Origin: Salegentibacter lacus
Lineage (GTDB): Bacteria > Bacteroidota > Bacteroidia > Flavobacteriales > Flavobacteriaceae
Reading direction: 5' to 3'
DNA length: 64,000 bases
Assembly: GCF_020164555.1 (NCBI RefSeq)
Contig: NZ_JAIQZB010000004.1
Location: 160,814 to 224,813, forward strand
Shown one piece after another: positions 1-8,792 of this stretch. Each line of letters begins with the position of its first letter. The stretch's first letter is position 1. The position numbers and the translations under genes are program-made. The notes under the pieces were generated by a model. That model searched no databases. It saw nothing but the letters and a program-made list of their open reading frames with translations, and was not told the origin of the DNA.

Positions 1-1
1 T

Positions 2-976
2 AAAAATAAGGGACTAACTATCATTCCTTGTGAGCTCATAAACCATAATGCAGATACGCTAAAAGAAATTATTTTAAAGTATGCCAATTTATGGAAGTTG
101 GAAAAGGAATTCAGCGATTGGATCAATCAATCTAACAGTTTTCATAATACGCTTGTAGATCGAATAGTTCCGGGATATCCAAAAGATGATATAGAAAATT
201 ATCAGAAGGAACTCGAGTTTGAAGATAAACTTGTGGTAACAGCTGAAGTTTTTCTGCTTTGGGTAATTGAAGGTGACGAAAAATTAAAGCAAAAAATCCC
301 ATTTGATAAAATAGATGAAAATATATTGGTTGTAAAGGATATGCAACCTTACCGTACCCGTAAAGTACGCATCCTAAACGGAGCGCATACTACAATGGTG
401 CCTTTCTCATTATTATATGGTAACGAAACAGTAAAAGAAACTATAGACAACAGTTTTACCGGCGAATTTGTTAAGGAAGCTGTTTTTGAAGAAATCAACC
501 CAACACTTTCTTTAGGCAAAGAAGAACTGGACACTTTTGCCAATGAGGTTTTTGATCGTTTTAGGAATCCATTTATTAAACATCAACTTGCGAGTATAGC
601 CCTAAACTCTATATCAAAATTTAAAGTTCGGGTATTACCAAGTTTAATTGCTTACCAGGATAAAAATAACGAGTTGCCCTTACGTCTCACTTACGCTATG
701 GCCTGTTTAATCAGGTTTTATCGCGGAGAATGGGAAGGCAAGTTACTTCCGGTAAAAGACGATGCAGAAATTACCGATTTCTTCAAAAAAGTATGGGAAC
801 AACATAGTTATAAAGATATTTCCAGGGATGTGCTTCAGAAGAAAGAATTCTGGGGGGAAGACCTTACTAAAATCCCGGTTTTAAAGAAGCATATCGCCTA
901 TGCTTTGGATTTAATTGAAAATAAAGGAATAGAAGAAGGTTTTTCCGTTTTTTCAGAAGAGCTAAGGGTGCAGTAA
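2..976 (+). CDS. uxaB: Tagaturonate reductase (altronate oxidoreductase), 5'-partial
   Basis: NAD-dependent reductase of the mannitol dehydrogenase superfamily, interconverting D-tagaturonate and D-altronate in galacturonate catabolism (cytoplasmic). The frame is open to the left edge, so the N-terminal Rossmann half lies outside. The visible part starts KNKGLTIIPCELINHNADT, a typical family stretch (PCELI.NN), and continues without a break through the TTG at 98, so that TTG is not the start. The catalytic K-x4-N-x2-H signature of long-chain polyol dehydrogenases is visible as KVRILNGAH (about bases 361-387). The gene is followed after 16 nt by altronate dehydratase, the next enzyme in the pathway, which strongly supports the call over mannitol or fructuronate dehydrogenase. 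Confidence 0.9.
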   Translation, partial: KNKGLTIIPCELINHNADTLKEIILKYANLWKLEKEFSDWINQSNSFHNTLVDRIVPGYPKDDIENYQKELEFEDKLVVTAEVFLLWVIEGDEKLKQKIPFDKIDENILVVKDMQPYRTRKVRILNGAHTTMVPFSLLYGNETVKETIDNSFTGEFVKEAVFEEINPTLSLGKEELDTFANEVFDRFRNPFIKHQLASIALNSISKFKVRVLPSLIAYQDKNNELPLRLTYAMACLIRFYRGEWEGKLLPVKDDAEITDFFKKVWEQHSYKDISRDVLQKKEFWGEDLTKIPVLKKHIAYALDLIENKGIEEGFSVFSEELRVQ

Positions 977-992
977 AGAAATAAGAAAAAGT

Positions 993-2609
993 ATGGAAAA
1001 GAAAGCGATAAAGGTTCATCCTGATGATAATGTGGCTGTAGCCCTTATAGACGTGTGGGAAGATAACGTGATTCAGGTTGAAAATGATAAAGTAAAATTA
1101 GTTACCAATACTAAAGCCAAACATAAATTTAGCCTGGTAGATCTGGCTGAAGGTGACAAAATATTTATGTATGGTGTTCTTGTTGGAAAGGCAATGATGC
1201 CTATAAAACGTGGGGAAGTTCTCACGGTAAATAATGTAAAACACGAGAGCAATACTGCTTATAAAAAAACAGAAACTACTTCCTGGAATGCTCCCGATAT
1301 TTCTAAGTGGAAAGACAGAACTTTTAACGGTTACCACCGTCCAGACGGGCAGGTAGGGACTAAAAACGTCTGGTTATTTTTTCCGTTGGTATTTTGTGAA
1401 AATAAAAATATTGAAAAGCTAAAAGACGTTTTTGAAAATGAATTGTCTTTTCATAAATCCTCGCGGCAACGATTGCTACTTCGAAAATTAATTCACGGTG
1501 AGGATTCCGATGTTATGTTAGACAACGAACCGGAAGAAAGTGCAATTTTTGACAATATAGAAGTAAAGTTTATCACCCACCAGGGCGGCTGTGGCGGCAT
1601 TAGACAGGATAGTGCCTCATTGGCGAGATTATTATCAGGTTATGTGAACAATCCTAATGTTGCCGGTGCAACAGTGCTTAGTTTAGGCTGTCAGAATTTA
1701 CAAATCGATATTTTTAAAAATGCCTTAAAAAGGATTAATCCCGACATCCAAAAACCGGTTCTAATTTATGAGCAACAACAAATGGGAACGGTAGATGAAA
1801 TGATGGATACCATTATTAAAGAATCTTTTTCAGAAGTTAAGAAAGCAAATGAAATTAAGCGAAAACCGGCTCCACTATCAAAAATAAAATTAGGATTGGA
1901 ATGCGGTGGTTCTGATGGTTTCTCGGGGATTTCAGCAAATCCCGCTCTAGGTTATGCCTCAGATTTATTAGCAGCTTTGAAAGGCTCCCCAATTCTTTCT
2001 GAATTTCCTGAATTATGCGGAATTGAGCAGGAATTGGTGAACCGTTGCGTTTCCGATGAAATCGCCGAGCGTTTTATTGAACTTACCCGGGCTTATGAAA
2101 AGGCCGCAATAGCATCAGGATCAGGTTTTGATATGAATCCGTCTCCGGGTAATATTAAAGATGGTTTAATTACCGATGCAATGAAGTCGGCTGGAGCTGC
2201 CAAGAAAGGAGGAACTTCTCCAATTGAAGACGTGTTGGACTACGGCGATTATGTTACAAAACCAGGTTTAAACCTTTTAAACACTCCGGGCAATGATGTG
2301 GAAAGCACAACCGCTATGGTAGGTGCAGGAGCAAGTGTGGTAGTATTTACTACTGGTTTGGGAACGCCTACAGGAAACCCTGTTGCACCGGTAATAAAAG
2401 TATCTTCCAATTCAACTCTGGCCAGGACAATGCCAGATATTATTGATATAGATTCTGGCGGAGTAATTCGTGGAGAAAAAACCATAGAAGAAATGGGCGA
2501 AGAAATTCTGGAATTCATAATTCAGGTTGCCAGTGGCGAAGTTGAATCTAAAGCCGATCAATTAAATCAGGACGATTTTATTCCGTGGAAACGAGGGGTT
2601 TCATTATAG
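993..2609 (+). CDS. uxaA: Altronate dehydratase
   Basis: Dehydrates D-altronate to 2-keto-3-deoxygluconate (KDG), cytoplasmic. At 538 aa it is full length for the fused form: an N-terminal SAF-like domain (about residues 1-95, beginning KAIKVHPDDNVAVAL) and the large UxaA/GarD domain. Conserved pieces seen are GYHRPDGQVGTKN, HQGGCGG, SLGCQN, LECGGSDGFSG-ISANPALG, and NPSPGNIKDGL; the Cys/His/Gly-rich strings fit the metal-binding core. It sits 16 nt after uxaB and 16 nt before a Gfo/Idh gene, so the three are probably one transcript. Family alternatives (galactarate dehydratase) are made unlikely by the uxaB neighbour. Confidence 0.95.
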   Translation: MEKKAIKVHPDDNVAVALIDVWEDNVIQVENDKVKLVTNTKAKHKFSLVDLAEGDKIFMYGVLVGKAMMPIKRGEVLTVNNVKHESNTAYKKTETTSWNAPDISKWKDRTFNGYHRPDGQVGTKNVWLFFPLVFCENKNIEKLKDVFENELSFHKSSRQRLLLRKLIHGEDSDVMLDNEPEESAIFDNIEVKFITHQGGCGGIRQDSASLARLLSGYVNNPNVAGATVLSLGCQNLQIDIFKNALKRINPDIQKPVLIYEQQQMGTVDEMMDTIIKESFSEVKKANEIKRKPAPLSKIKLGLECGGSDGFSGISANPALGYASDLLAALKGSPILSEFPELCGIEQELVNRCVSDEIAERFIELTRAYEKAAIASGSGFDMNPSPGNIKDGLITDAMKSAGAAKKGGTSPIEDVLDYGDYVTKPGLNLLNTPGNDVESTTAMVGAGASVVVFTTGLGTPTGNPVAPVIKVSSNSTLARTMPDIIDIDSGGVIRGEKTIEEMGEEILEFIIQVASGEVESKADQLNQDDFIPWKRGVSL

Positions 2610-2625
2610 ATTAAACATTTAAAAA

Positions 2626-3810
2626 ATGGCAGGGAAAAAAACTATAAAAGCAGGGATTATAGGATCGGGTTTTGCCGCCAAATTCCATTTCGATGCCATT
2701 CAAAGAGTTTTTAGTTGTGATGTGGAAGTGGTAGGGATTTATTCAAAAACCCCTTTAAATTCTCGATCTTTCGCTGAAGAAAGAGATTTGAAATCCTTTT
2801 CTTCTTTACCAGATCTCATTCAGGCTTCCGATATCATTCATCTTTGTACACCGCCCGTTACTCACGAGAGCATTGCTATAGAGGTAATGAAACTCGATAA
2901 AGATATCATCATTGAAAAACCACTTACCGGCTATTTTGGGGAAGGAAATGAAGGTTTTTCTGGGGATGATTTTTCAAAGGAAACAGGACTTAAAAAAGCC
3001 CTGGAAAGTATTAGCCGTATTCTCGATGCTGAAAAGCAAAGTAAGGGACGGGTAATGTATGCTGAAAACTGGATTTATGCGCCGGCTATTCAGAAGGAAA
3101 GAGAAATTCTTGAAAAAGCCGGTGGGCAGATCCATTGGATCCAGGCACAGCAATCGCATTCCGGTTCCCATTCCCAGGATTATGGAAAATGGCATTTATC
3201 CGGTGGTGGCTCGCTGATGGGAAAAGGTTGTCATCCATTAGCAGGAGCACTTTATCTAAAAGCGGTTGAGGGAAAAGCGCTAAACGGGAAACCAATTCGG
3301 CCAAAATCTGTATCCTGTAGAACCCACGCTATAACCCGCCAGGAAAATTTCAAAAATAAAGGCCATTTGCGCGATTCTTATACCGATGTGGAGGATTACG
3401 CTTTTACGCATATTGTTTTTGAAGATGGAAGTGTGGCCGATATTGTAGCCAGTGAATTACTGCACGGCGGAGTAAAAAACTACCTGGAAGTTCATGCCAA
3501 CGATCATCGCACAATTTGTAATCTCACACCTAACAATGCGATGCAAACCTACAATCCCGATGATGAGAATTTTAAAGATATTTATGTGGTAGAAAAAACC
3601 GGCACTAAACAGGGCTGGTCCAATATTTCTCCAGATGAAGCCTGGTTTAATGGATACCAACATGAAATGGAAGCTTTTTATAGATCTTCAGCATTTGGAG
3701 AAGCTATTGAAAGCGACAGTAACCTGGCTGCAAATGTGATTGCTACTATTTATTCTGCCTATGTTTCTGCAGAAAAGAAGGGAATTGAAGTAGAAATACA
3801 AAGCTTTTAA
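2626..3810 (+). CDS. Gfo/Idh/MocA family oxidoreductase
   Basis: Cytoplasmic NAD(P)-dependent sugar/uronate oxidoreductase of unknown substrate. N-terminal Rossmann fold with the glycine motif GIIGSGFAAKFH (about residues 10-21) and the family signature IIEKPL (about residue 93); the C-terminal half carries the alpha/beta substrate domain with a GKGCHP motif containing the likely catalytic His. At 394 aa it has normal length for the family, with a slightly long insertion after EKP. It is third in the uxaB-uxaA operon (16-nt spacing), so a role in uronate metabolism is likely, but the sequence does not identify the substrate. No signal peptide is present, unlike the secreted Gfo/Idh proteins in some polysaccharide loci. 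Confidence 0.85.
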   Translation: MAGKKTIKAGIIGSGFAAKFHFDAIQRVFSCDVEVVGIYSKTPLNSRSFAEERDLKSFSSLPDLIQASDIIHLCTPPVTHESIAIEVMKLDKDIIIEKPLTGYFGEGNEGFSGDDFSKETGLKKALESISRILDAEKQSKGRVMYAENWIYAPAIQKEREILEKAGGQIHWIQAQQSHSGSHSQDYGKWHLSGGGSLMGKGCHPLAGALYLKAVEGKALNGKPIRPKSVSCRTHAITRQENFKNKGHLRDSYTDVEDYAFTHIVFEDGSVADIVASELLHGGVKNYLEVHANDHRTICNLTPNNAMQTYNPDDENFKDIYVVEKTGTKQGWSNISPDEAWFNGYQHEMEAFYRSSAFGEAIESDSNLAANVIATIYSAYVSAEKKGIEVEIQSF

Positions 3811-3899
3811 ACAATTCTCAGAATAATTTAAATCAGTTACTTTGTCTGAACCGGAACTATCCTAGGGATTTATTCAAAAAAAAGCCAAAAACGGATTTT

Positions 3900-4919
3900 T
3901 TAATTTCTAATAGAAGAACCTCTAACAATAAGTTCTGGAGTGAGGACTACTTTCTTTTCAATACTTACTTTCTTATTTTCATTCATTTGTTCCAGAAAAA
4001 CCTGTGCAGCAATTTTCCCCATAGTGAGGGGTGTTTGATCTACGGTGCTTATTGGAAGTTCCATGTATTTTGTAAATGGTTCATTACTAAAACCGGTTAC
4101 ACAAACATCTTTTGGAATTTTAAGCCCCATTTTTTTTAGTTCCTGAATAGCACCTAAAGCGGTGTAATCACTGGCAGAAAAAATAGCATCGGGTTTTTTC
4201 TTTAATTTCCATAATTCTTCAATTGCAGATGCTCCCGATTCTATCTTACTATTGGTTTTTATTATAAAATCAGGTTCAACTTCCAGATTATTATCTTCTA
4301 AAGCTTTAATATAACCATCGTGTCGATTTTTATAAATTTCAAGGTTTAGATCGCCAGATAAATGGGCAATTCTCTTGCAACCCTGCTCAATAAGTTGCTG
4401 TGTTGCCATGTAACCGGCTTTAAAGTCATCAATTATTACAGAACTCACTCCGGGTACTTCTTTTTTACGGTCAAAAAATACTAAGGGAGTACCTTCTGCT
4501 AAGGCTTTTTCAATATGATCAGTATTTAAAGTGGTCTTGGAAACCGACATAAAAATACCATCTATCTGAGTATTGATAAGGGTGTTAATTTGTTCAATTT
4601 CATTTTCATAATTTTCATGGGTCTGGCAAATAATTACGTGATACCCATGAGGAGTAAGTTCTTCTTCAATTCCTCTAATTACCGATGAGAAAAAACTACG
4701 ATTTATATAAGGCACAATTACGCCCACATTGTTACTCTTCCCGCTTTTTAATGCCTGTGCTAAACGGTTCTGTTTGTAATTCATTTCTTTAGCGGTCTTC
4801 AATACCAATTCCCGAGTACTTAAACTGATTTTTGGATTATTATTTAAGGCGCGGGAAACCGTTGCAGCACTAACATTTAGCTTTTTCGAAATATCGTAAA
4901 TAGTTACTTTATCTTTCAT
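3900..4919 (-). CDS. LacI-family transcriptional regulator
   Basis: DNA-binding repressor with an N-terminal LacI helix-turn-helix (VTIYDISKKLNVSAATVSRAL, starting at residue 5) and a C-terminal periplasmic-binding-protein-like effector domain (from about residue 60). The start at 4919 was chosen because it puts the HTH at the very N-terminus, as is usual; the upstream in-frame codons to 4952 would add a non-family leader. It is convergent with the uxaB operon and divergent from the GH28 gene. A perfect LacI-type palindrome (TGTAATCGATTACA) lies just before that GH28 gene, and a 12-bp version lies before the GntR gene at 52.6 kb. The likely ligand is a uronate or pectin breakdown product; this is inference from context. 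Confidence 0.9.
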   Translation of the reverse strand: MKDKVTIYDISKKLNVSAATVSRALNNNPKISLSTRELVLKTAKEMNYKQNRLAQALKSGKSNNVGVIVPYINRSFFSSVIRGIEEELTPHGYHVIICQTHENYENEIEQINTLINTQIDGIFMSVSKTTLNTDHIEKALAEGTPLVFFDRKKEVPGVSSVIIDDFKAGYMATQQLIEQGCKRIAHLSGDLNLEIYKNRHDGYIKALEDNNLEVEPDFIIKTNSKIESGASAIEELWKLKKKPDAIFSASDYTALGAIQELKKMGLKIPKDVCVTGFSNEPFTKYMELPISTVDQTPLTMGKIAAQVFLEQMNENKKVSIEKKVVLTPELIVRGSSIRN

Positions 4920-4947
4920 AGTAATAAGTAGGAAAATATTTGAATCG

Positions 4948-4961
4948 TGCAATTTGTTGCA
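4948..4961. promoter_or_regulatory. Short inverted repeat in the LacI-gene leader
   Basis: TGCAA-TTTG-TTGCA, perfect 5-bp arms, about 30 nt upstream of the LacI start. On the minus strand a TATATTTT string (a TAnnTTTG-like -7 box) lies just upstream of it, the same box-then-operator order seen at the GH28 promoter. It could be an autoregulatory site, but it does not match the TAATCGATTA palindrome, so this is weak. Confidence 0.25.
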
Positions 4962-5221
4962 TTACGAAAATATAAAAAAAGCTCAAAAAAAGCTTTTAAT
5001 TGCGAAGAATGTAATTAAAAACTTTAACCTTCTGCCATTTTTGATGATTTTCTTGTTAGGAAATGGAATCGCAATGGAGTAATTTGAAGTAATCGATTCC
5101 AAATACGGTCTATTAATTTTTAAATGCAGACCTTTTCTTGGTAAAATTCGGCGGTTTTTTAATTAAGGGCGATTAAAATTTAATAATTTACTGATCTTTT
5201 TAGTGTGATTGTTATTTATTT

Positions 5222-5245
5222 TATATTTTAGTGTAATCGATTACA
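5222..5245 (+). promoter_or_regulatory. GH28 promoter with LacI-type operator
   Basis: A TATATTTT string at 5222-5229 resembles the Bacteroidota -7 box (TAnnTTTG). Two bases later comes the perfect 14-bp palindrome TGTAATCGATTACA (5232-5245) with the central CG typical of LacI operators. A protein bound here would cover the transcription start, so repression is the expected effect. A degenerate copy with core AATCGATT lies at 5091-5098. The adjacent divergent LacI gene is the obvious candidate binder. Confidence 0.7.
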
Positions 5246-5267
5246 AATATTGCTAATTACTAATAAT

Positions 5268-6731
5268 ATGAATGTAAATAATAAAGGTGGGTTTAAAATT
5301 TTGTTCTTAATCCTGATGGGTATAATAGTGTTGTCTTGTAAGAACGATAAAAAAGATAAATCTGAAACCTCTCAAAATTCAGAATTGAGTCAATCTGAAA
5401 AAGCCTGGCAAAATGCCGATGAAATTATTAAAAATATAACGGTCCCTCAGTTTAAGGATACTGTGTTCAACGTAAAAGATTTTGGTGCCGTAGCTGATGG
5501 AGAAACAAATAATACGGAAGCCTTTGCCGATGCGATTAAAGCTTGTTCAGAATCAGGTGGTGGAAAGGTTCTGGTTCCGGAAGGGAAATATTTAACCGGC
5601 CCTATTCATTTAAAAAGTAATGTGAATTTTCATATTGCAGAAAATAGTGAAATATTATTCACAAAAGATAAAAAAGCGTACTTGCCAGTAGTTCATACTT
5701 CTTATGAGGGTATGGAGTTTATGAATTACTCTCCTATGATTTATGCTTACAAACAGGAGAATATTGCCGTAACCGGGAAGGGTGTTTTTAACGGCCAGGC
5801 CGATAATGAAAATTGGTGGCCATGGAGTGGTGCCGAGCGCTACGGCCACAAAGAGGGGGAGCCACAACAGCGAGATGAACACAACCTGCCGCGCTTGAGT
5901 AAAATGGTTGAAGATGGTGTTGCTGTAGAGGAACGAGTTTTTGGGGAAGGTCATCAATTTCGTGTACCATTTTTCGAACCCTTTGAATGTGAAAATGTAT
6001 TGATAAAAGACGTGAAATTTATAAAAGCACCATTCTGGGTAATGCACCCAACAAAGTCTAGTAATGTAACTGTAGATGGTGTAACGGTAGAAAGCCACGG
6101 ACCCAATAATGACGGCTGTAACCCTGAATATAGTAAGAATGTGCACATTAAAAATTGTCTTTTTGATACCGGCGATGATTGTATTGCTATAAAATCTGGA
6201 AGGGATAATGACGGAAGACGAGTAGGCATAAGCAGTGAAAATATTGTAGTTGAAGACTGTGTAATGAAAGACGGTCACGGTGGTGTGGTAATGGGTAGTG
6301 AAATTTCCGGAGGGGTTCGCAATGTATATGTTAGAAACTGTGAAATGAACAGCCCGAACCTTGACAGGGCTATTAGGATAAAAACCAATACCCGCCGGGG
6401 TGGAACCATCGAAGATATCTATGTAAAAAACTTAAAAGTTGGTCAGGTTAAAGAAGCTGTCTTGAAAATAAATACACACTACGCAATTTACGATAATCAG
6501 GAAGGAGAACATATGCCGGTAATAAGAAACATATTTTTAGAAAATGTAGATGTTGAAAACGGTGGTGAATATGGTATTCTTATTAGAGGGCGAGAAGAGT
6601 CTCCTGTAACAGGAGTTCATTTAACAAATGTCACTATCAAAAAAGCTGAAACCCCTCTTTTGATAGAAAATGCTAATGATATAGAATTTAAAAACACAAG
6701 CATTAACGGTAAGCAAATAACAAATGAGTAA
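5268..6731 (+). CDS. GH28 polygalacturonase, lipoprotein
   Basis: Pectin-backbone hydrolase (GH28, right-handed beta-helix) acting on alpha-1,4-galacturonan. The ATG at 5268 gives a lipoprotein signal peptide (hydrophobic stretch then lipobox VLSC), so it is exported and lipid-anchored. The beta-helix starts at the FNVKDFGAVADGETNNTEAF signature. All four polygalacturonase motifs are visible in order: N-x-D as NNDGCNPE, the double Asp in DTGDDCIAIKSGRD, G-H-G in DGHGGVVMGSE, and R-I-K in RAIRIKTN. The full set makes a galacturonase activity more likely here than in the other two GH28 genes of the window. It lies directly behind a LacI-type operator and before the pectin esterase gene. Confidence 0.93.
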   Translation: MNVNNKGGFKILFLILMGIIVLSCKNDKKDKSETSQNSELSQSEKAWQNADEIIKNITVPQFKDTVFNVKDFGAVADGETNNTEAFADAIKACSESGGGKVLVPEGKYLTGPIHLKSNVNFHIAENSEILFTKDKKAYLPVVHTSYEGMEFMNYSPMIYAYKQENIAVTGKGVFNGQADNENWWPWSGAERYGHKEGEPQQRDEHNLPRLSKMVEDGVAVEERVFGEGHQFRVPFFEPFECENVLIKDVKFIKAPFWVMHPTKSSNVTVDGVTVESHGPNNDGCNPEYSKNVHIKNCLFDTGDDCIAIKSGRDNDGRRVGISSENIVVEDCVMKDGHGGVVMGSEISGGVRNVYVRNCEMNSPNLDRAIRIKTNTRRGGTIEDIYVKNLKVGQVKEAVLKINTHYAIYDNQEGEHMPVIRNIFLENVDVENGGEYGILIRGREESPVTGVHLTNVTIKKAETPLLIENANDIEFKNTSINGKQITNE

Positions 6732-6796
6732 ATAGTTTTAGTTAGTTAGTTAGTTTTTCCATGCAGATATCTAAATGTGGTTTACAGTGTGTGATT

Positions 6797-6852
6797 ATGG
6801 TATTTGGGCGTGCAGGTGTCTGCACATTAAGTTGAGCACGCCCTTATACCAT
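6797..6852. terminator. Long interrupted hairpin between GH28 and pectin esterase genes
   Basis: Outer arms ATGGTAT (6797-6803) and ATACCAT (6846-6852), then TT/TT, then GGGCGTGC (6806-6813) pairing with GCACGCCC (6836-6843): 15 pairs around a 2x2 internal loop. Inside is a competing small stem GTGCAG-gtgt-CTGCAC. There is no long T tract after it, so it may be a processing or attenuation structure rather than a simple terminator. It lies about 50 nt before the pectin esterase start. Confidence 0.5.
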
Positions 6853-6900
6853 ATTATTAAGACAGACTTACTTGGATTTTAAACCATTAAATCAAATTAA

Positions 6901-7893
6901 ATGAACGTGAAAAAACTAATATTTCTTTCTCTCTTCTTTCTGATTTCTAGCTTAACAGCTCAAGATGTAGAGGAAGTTTACCGATCTATAACAGTAGATA
7001 AAAACGGTACTGGCGATTTTACCGAAATTCAGGAAGCCATTAATTCCACTCGGGATTTAGGCCCTGGATTTGTTGAAATTTATATTAAAAATGGAACCTA
7101 TAATGAAAAACTGGAGATTCCAACCTGGAAACATAAACTTCGTTTATTTGGGGAAGACCGGGATAAAACCGTTATTACCAATAACGACTATTCAGGAAAA
7201 AAAGAAAGTATAACCGGGGAGACCCTTTCAACTTTCACTTCTTTTACACTGCTGGTTTCAGGCGATGAAATCGAAATCGAAAATCTTACGGTAAGAAATA
7301 GCTCTTGCGGGGAAGGCCAGGCTGTGGCTTTACACGTAGAGGGCGATAAATTTGTAAGCAAAAATGTGAATATTTTAGGTTGCCAGGATACTATTTATGT
7401 AGCAACCGGAAGTAGCCGACAATATTACAAGAATTGTTATATAGAAGGTACTACCGATTTTATTTTCGGGCAGGCTACAGTTTTGTTTGAAGATTGTACA
7501 ATTAAGAGTTTGAAGAATTCTTTTATCACTGCAGCGGCCACAACCCCACATCAGGAATTCGGTTTTGTATTTTTGAATTGTAAACTTATTGCTGCTGAAG
7601 AAGTTGATGAAGTTTACCTGGGCAGACCGTGGCGGCCTTATGCGCAAACCGTCTTTATCAATTCTGAATTAGGAGAACATATTGTTTCAGCGGGTTGGGA
7701 TCCCTGGGAAGGTGATGAGATGTTTCCAGAGAAGCAGAAAACCACTTTTTATGCGGAATACAATAATTCCGGTCCCGGTGCTGAAACTTCAAATAGGGTA
7801 GATTGGTCCAGGCAGCTTAGTAAGAAAGAATCGAAGAAATATACCCTTGCTAATATTTTTGAACGTGAAGATTCCTGGAATCCATCAGAGTAA
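6901..7893 (+). CDS. Pectin methylesterase (CE8)
   Basis: Removes methyl esters from homogalacturonan, exposing it to galacturonases and lyases. A cleavable signal peptide is visible (hydrophobic stretch ending SLTAQ). The pectinesterase beta-helix begins with ITVDKNGTGDFTEIQEAI. Family motifs are in place: GQAVAL (Q of the oxyanion hole), GCQDTIY with the first catalytic Asp, TTDFIFGQATVLFEDC with the nucleophile Asp, and LGRPWRPYAQTVF with the conserved Arg/Trp. The 330-aa length is normal for a single-domain bacterial CE8. It lies between GH28 and CE12 genes. Confidence 0.95.
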   Translation: MNVKKLIFLSLFFLISSLTAQDVEEVYRSITVDKNGTGDFTEIQEAINSTRDLGPGFVEIYIKNGTYNEKLEIPTWKHKLRLFGEDRDKTVITNNDYSGKKESITGETLSTFTSFTLLVSGDEIEIENLTVRNSSCGEGQAVALHVEGDKFVSKNVNILGCQDTIYVATGSSRQYYKNCYIEGTTDFIFGQATVLFEDCTIKSLKNSFITAAATTPHQEFGFVFLNCKLIAAEEVDEVYLGRPWRPYAQTVFINSELGEHIVSAGWDPWEGDEMFPEKQKTTFYAEYNNSGPGAETSNRVDWSRQLSKKESKKYTLANIFEREDSWNPSE

Positions 7894-7929
7894 TTGCTTA
7901 TTTAATCTAATGGAAATAAATTACTATAA

Positions 7930-8715
7930 ATGAAAATCTTTAATCCATATATATTACTTATATGCTTTGGTTTAGTACACATAAGCCTTCAAGCTCAAGA
8001 ACCTACGCTTTACCTGATTGGCGATTCAACAATGTCTAATAAAAAAGATCCGGAAGAAAATCCTGAACATGGATGGGGACAGGTTTTACCCGAACTATTA
8101 ACCAATAAAATTAAGGTTGAAAATCACGCTGTAAATGGTAGAAGCACAAAAAGTTTTATAGATGAAGGTCGATGGGAGAAGGTGTTAGAAAAGTTGCAGC
8201 CCGGTGATTTTGTGTTTATTCAGTTTGGGCATAACGATCAGAAATTCAAAGCCCCCAGCCGATTTACCAATCCTTTTACGGGTTATCGAAGTAATCTTGA
8301 AAAGTTTGTAAATGAAACTCTGGAAAAAGGTGCTACTCCTATACTTTTTAGCTCTATCGTAAGGCGAAATTTTAATGAACACGGAACTTTAGTAGACACC
8401 CACGGCGAATACCCTTTGGTGGTCCGATTAGTAGCTGAAGATTTGAAGGTTCCGTTTGTAGACTTACAAAGAGCTACCGAAGAATTATTACTTTCTTACG
8501 GAGAAGAAGATTCTAAAAATCTGCATCTTCATTTTGCACCCGGAGAAAACGATTATTATCCTGACGGAAAAACAGATGACACCCATCTTTCTAAAGAGGG
8601 AGCAACATTGGTGGCAAGCCTGGCCTTAAAAGAATTGGCGAAGTTAGATTCAGAATTTAAATCATTTATCAAAGAAAGCGTATTGCAAAAGAAAATCTCT
8701 GGTCATAATAAATAA
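7930..8715 (+). CDS. Rhamnogalacturonan acetylesterase (CE12, SGNH hydrolase)
   Basis: Secreted deacetylase for pectin/RG-I. A signal peptide ends around LQAQEPTLYLIGDST. The SGNH blocks are visible: GDSTMS (nucleophile Ser), the Gly block NHAVNGRSTKSF, FGHNDQK (Asn), and DDTHLSKEGA with the Asp-x-x-His pair. The 261-aa length fits single-domain CE12. It starts 36 nt after the pectin esterase gene and is probably cotranscribed. Two further CE12 genes lie at 45.7-51.5 kb. Confidence 0.9.
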   Translation: MKIFNPYILLICFGLVHISLQAQEPTLYLIGDSTMSNKKDPEENPEHGWGQVLPELLTNKIKVENHAVNGRSTKSFIDEGRWEKVLEKLQPGDFVFIQFGHNDQKFKAPSRFTNPFTGYRSNLEKFVNETLEKGATPILFSSIVRRNFNEHGTLVDTHGEYPLVVRLVAEDLKVPFVDLQRATEELLLSYGEEDSKNLHLHFAPGENDYYPDGKTDDTHLSKEGATLVASLALKELAKLDSEFKSFIKESVLQKKISGHNK

Positions 8716-8738
8716 TTGAAGCTTGAACGCCGGGGAAT

Positions 8739-8763
8739 ATAATTACAACTTAACTGTAATTAT
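8739..8763. promoter_or_regulatory. Inverted repeat upstream of fbp
   Basis: ATAATTACA-acttaac-TGTAATTAT, perfect 9-bp arms with a 7-bp spacer, ending 29 nt before the fbp start. Its AT-rich arms and lack of a T tract argue against a terminator; an operator is possible. It shares the TGTAAT half with the LacI palindrome but lacks the central CG. Confidence 0.35.
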
Positions 8764-8792
8764 TATTTTATAACTTAATTAGTTTTTCAATT

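Noticed and set aside
4977..4997. AAAAGCT...AGCTTTT hairpin in the LacI/GH28 intergenic region
   Set aside because: Seven-pair AT-rich stem between divergent genes, where no transcript needs terminating; no further support.
5655..6278. 207-aa minus-strand open frame
   Set aside because: It lies entirely inside the GH28 gene, whose catalytic motifs are on the plus strand; the minus frame is hydrophobic/aromatic noise with no family signature.
6738..6753. Four TTAG tandem units after the first GH28 gene
   Set aside because: Too short to be a meaningful variable repeat; not in a coding or promoter position that would make it a phase switch.
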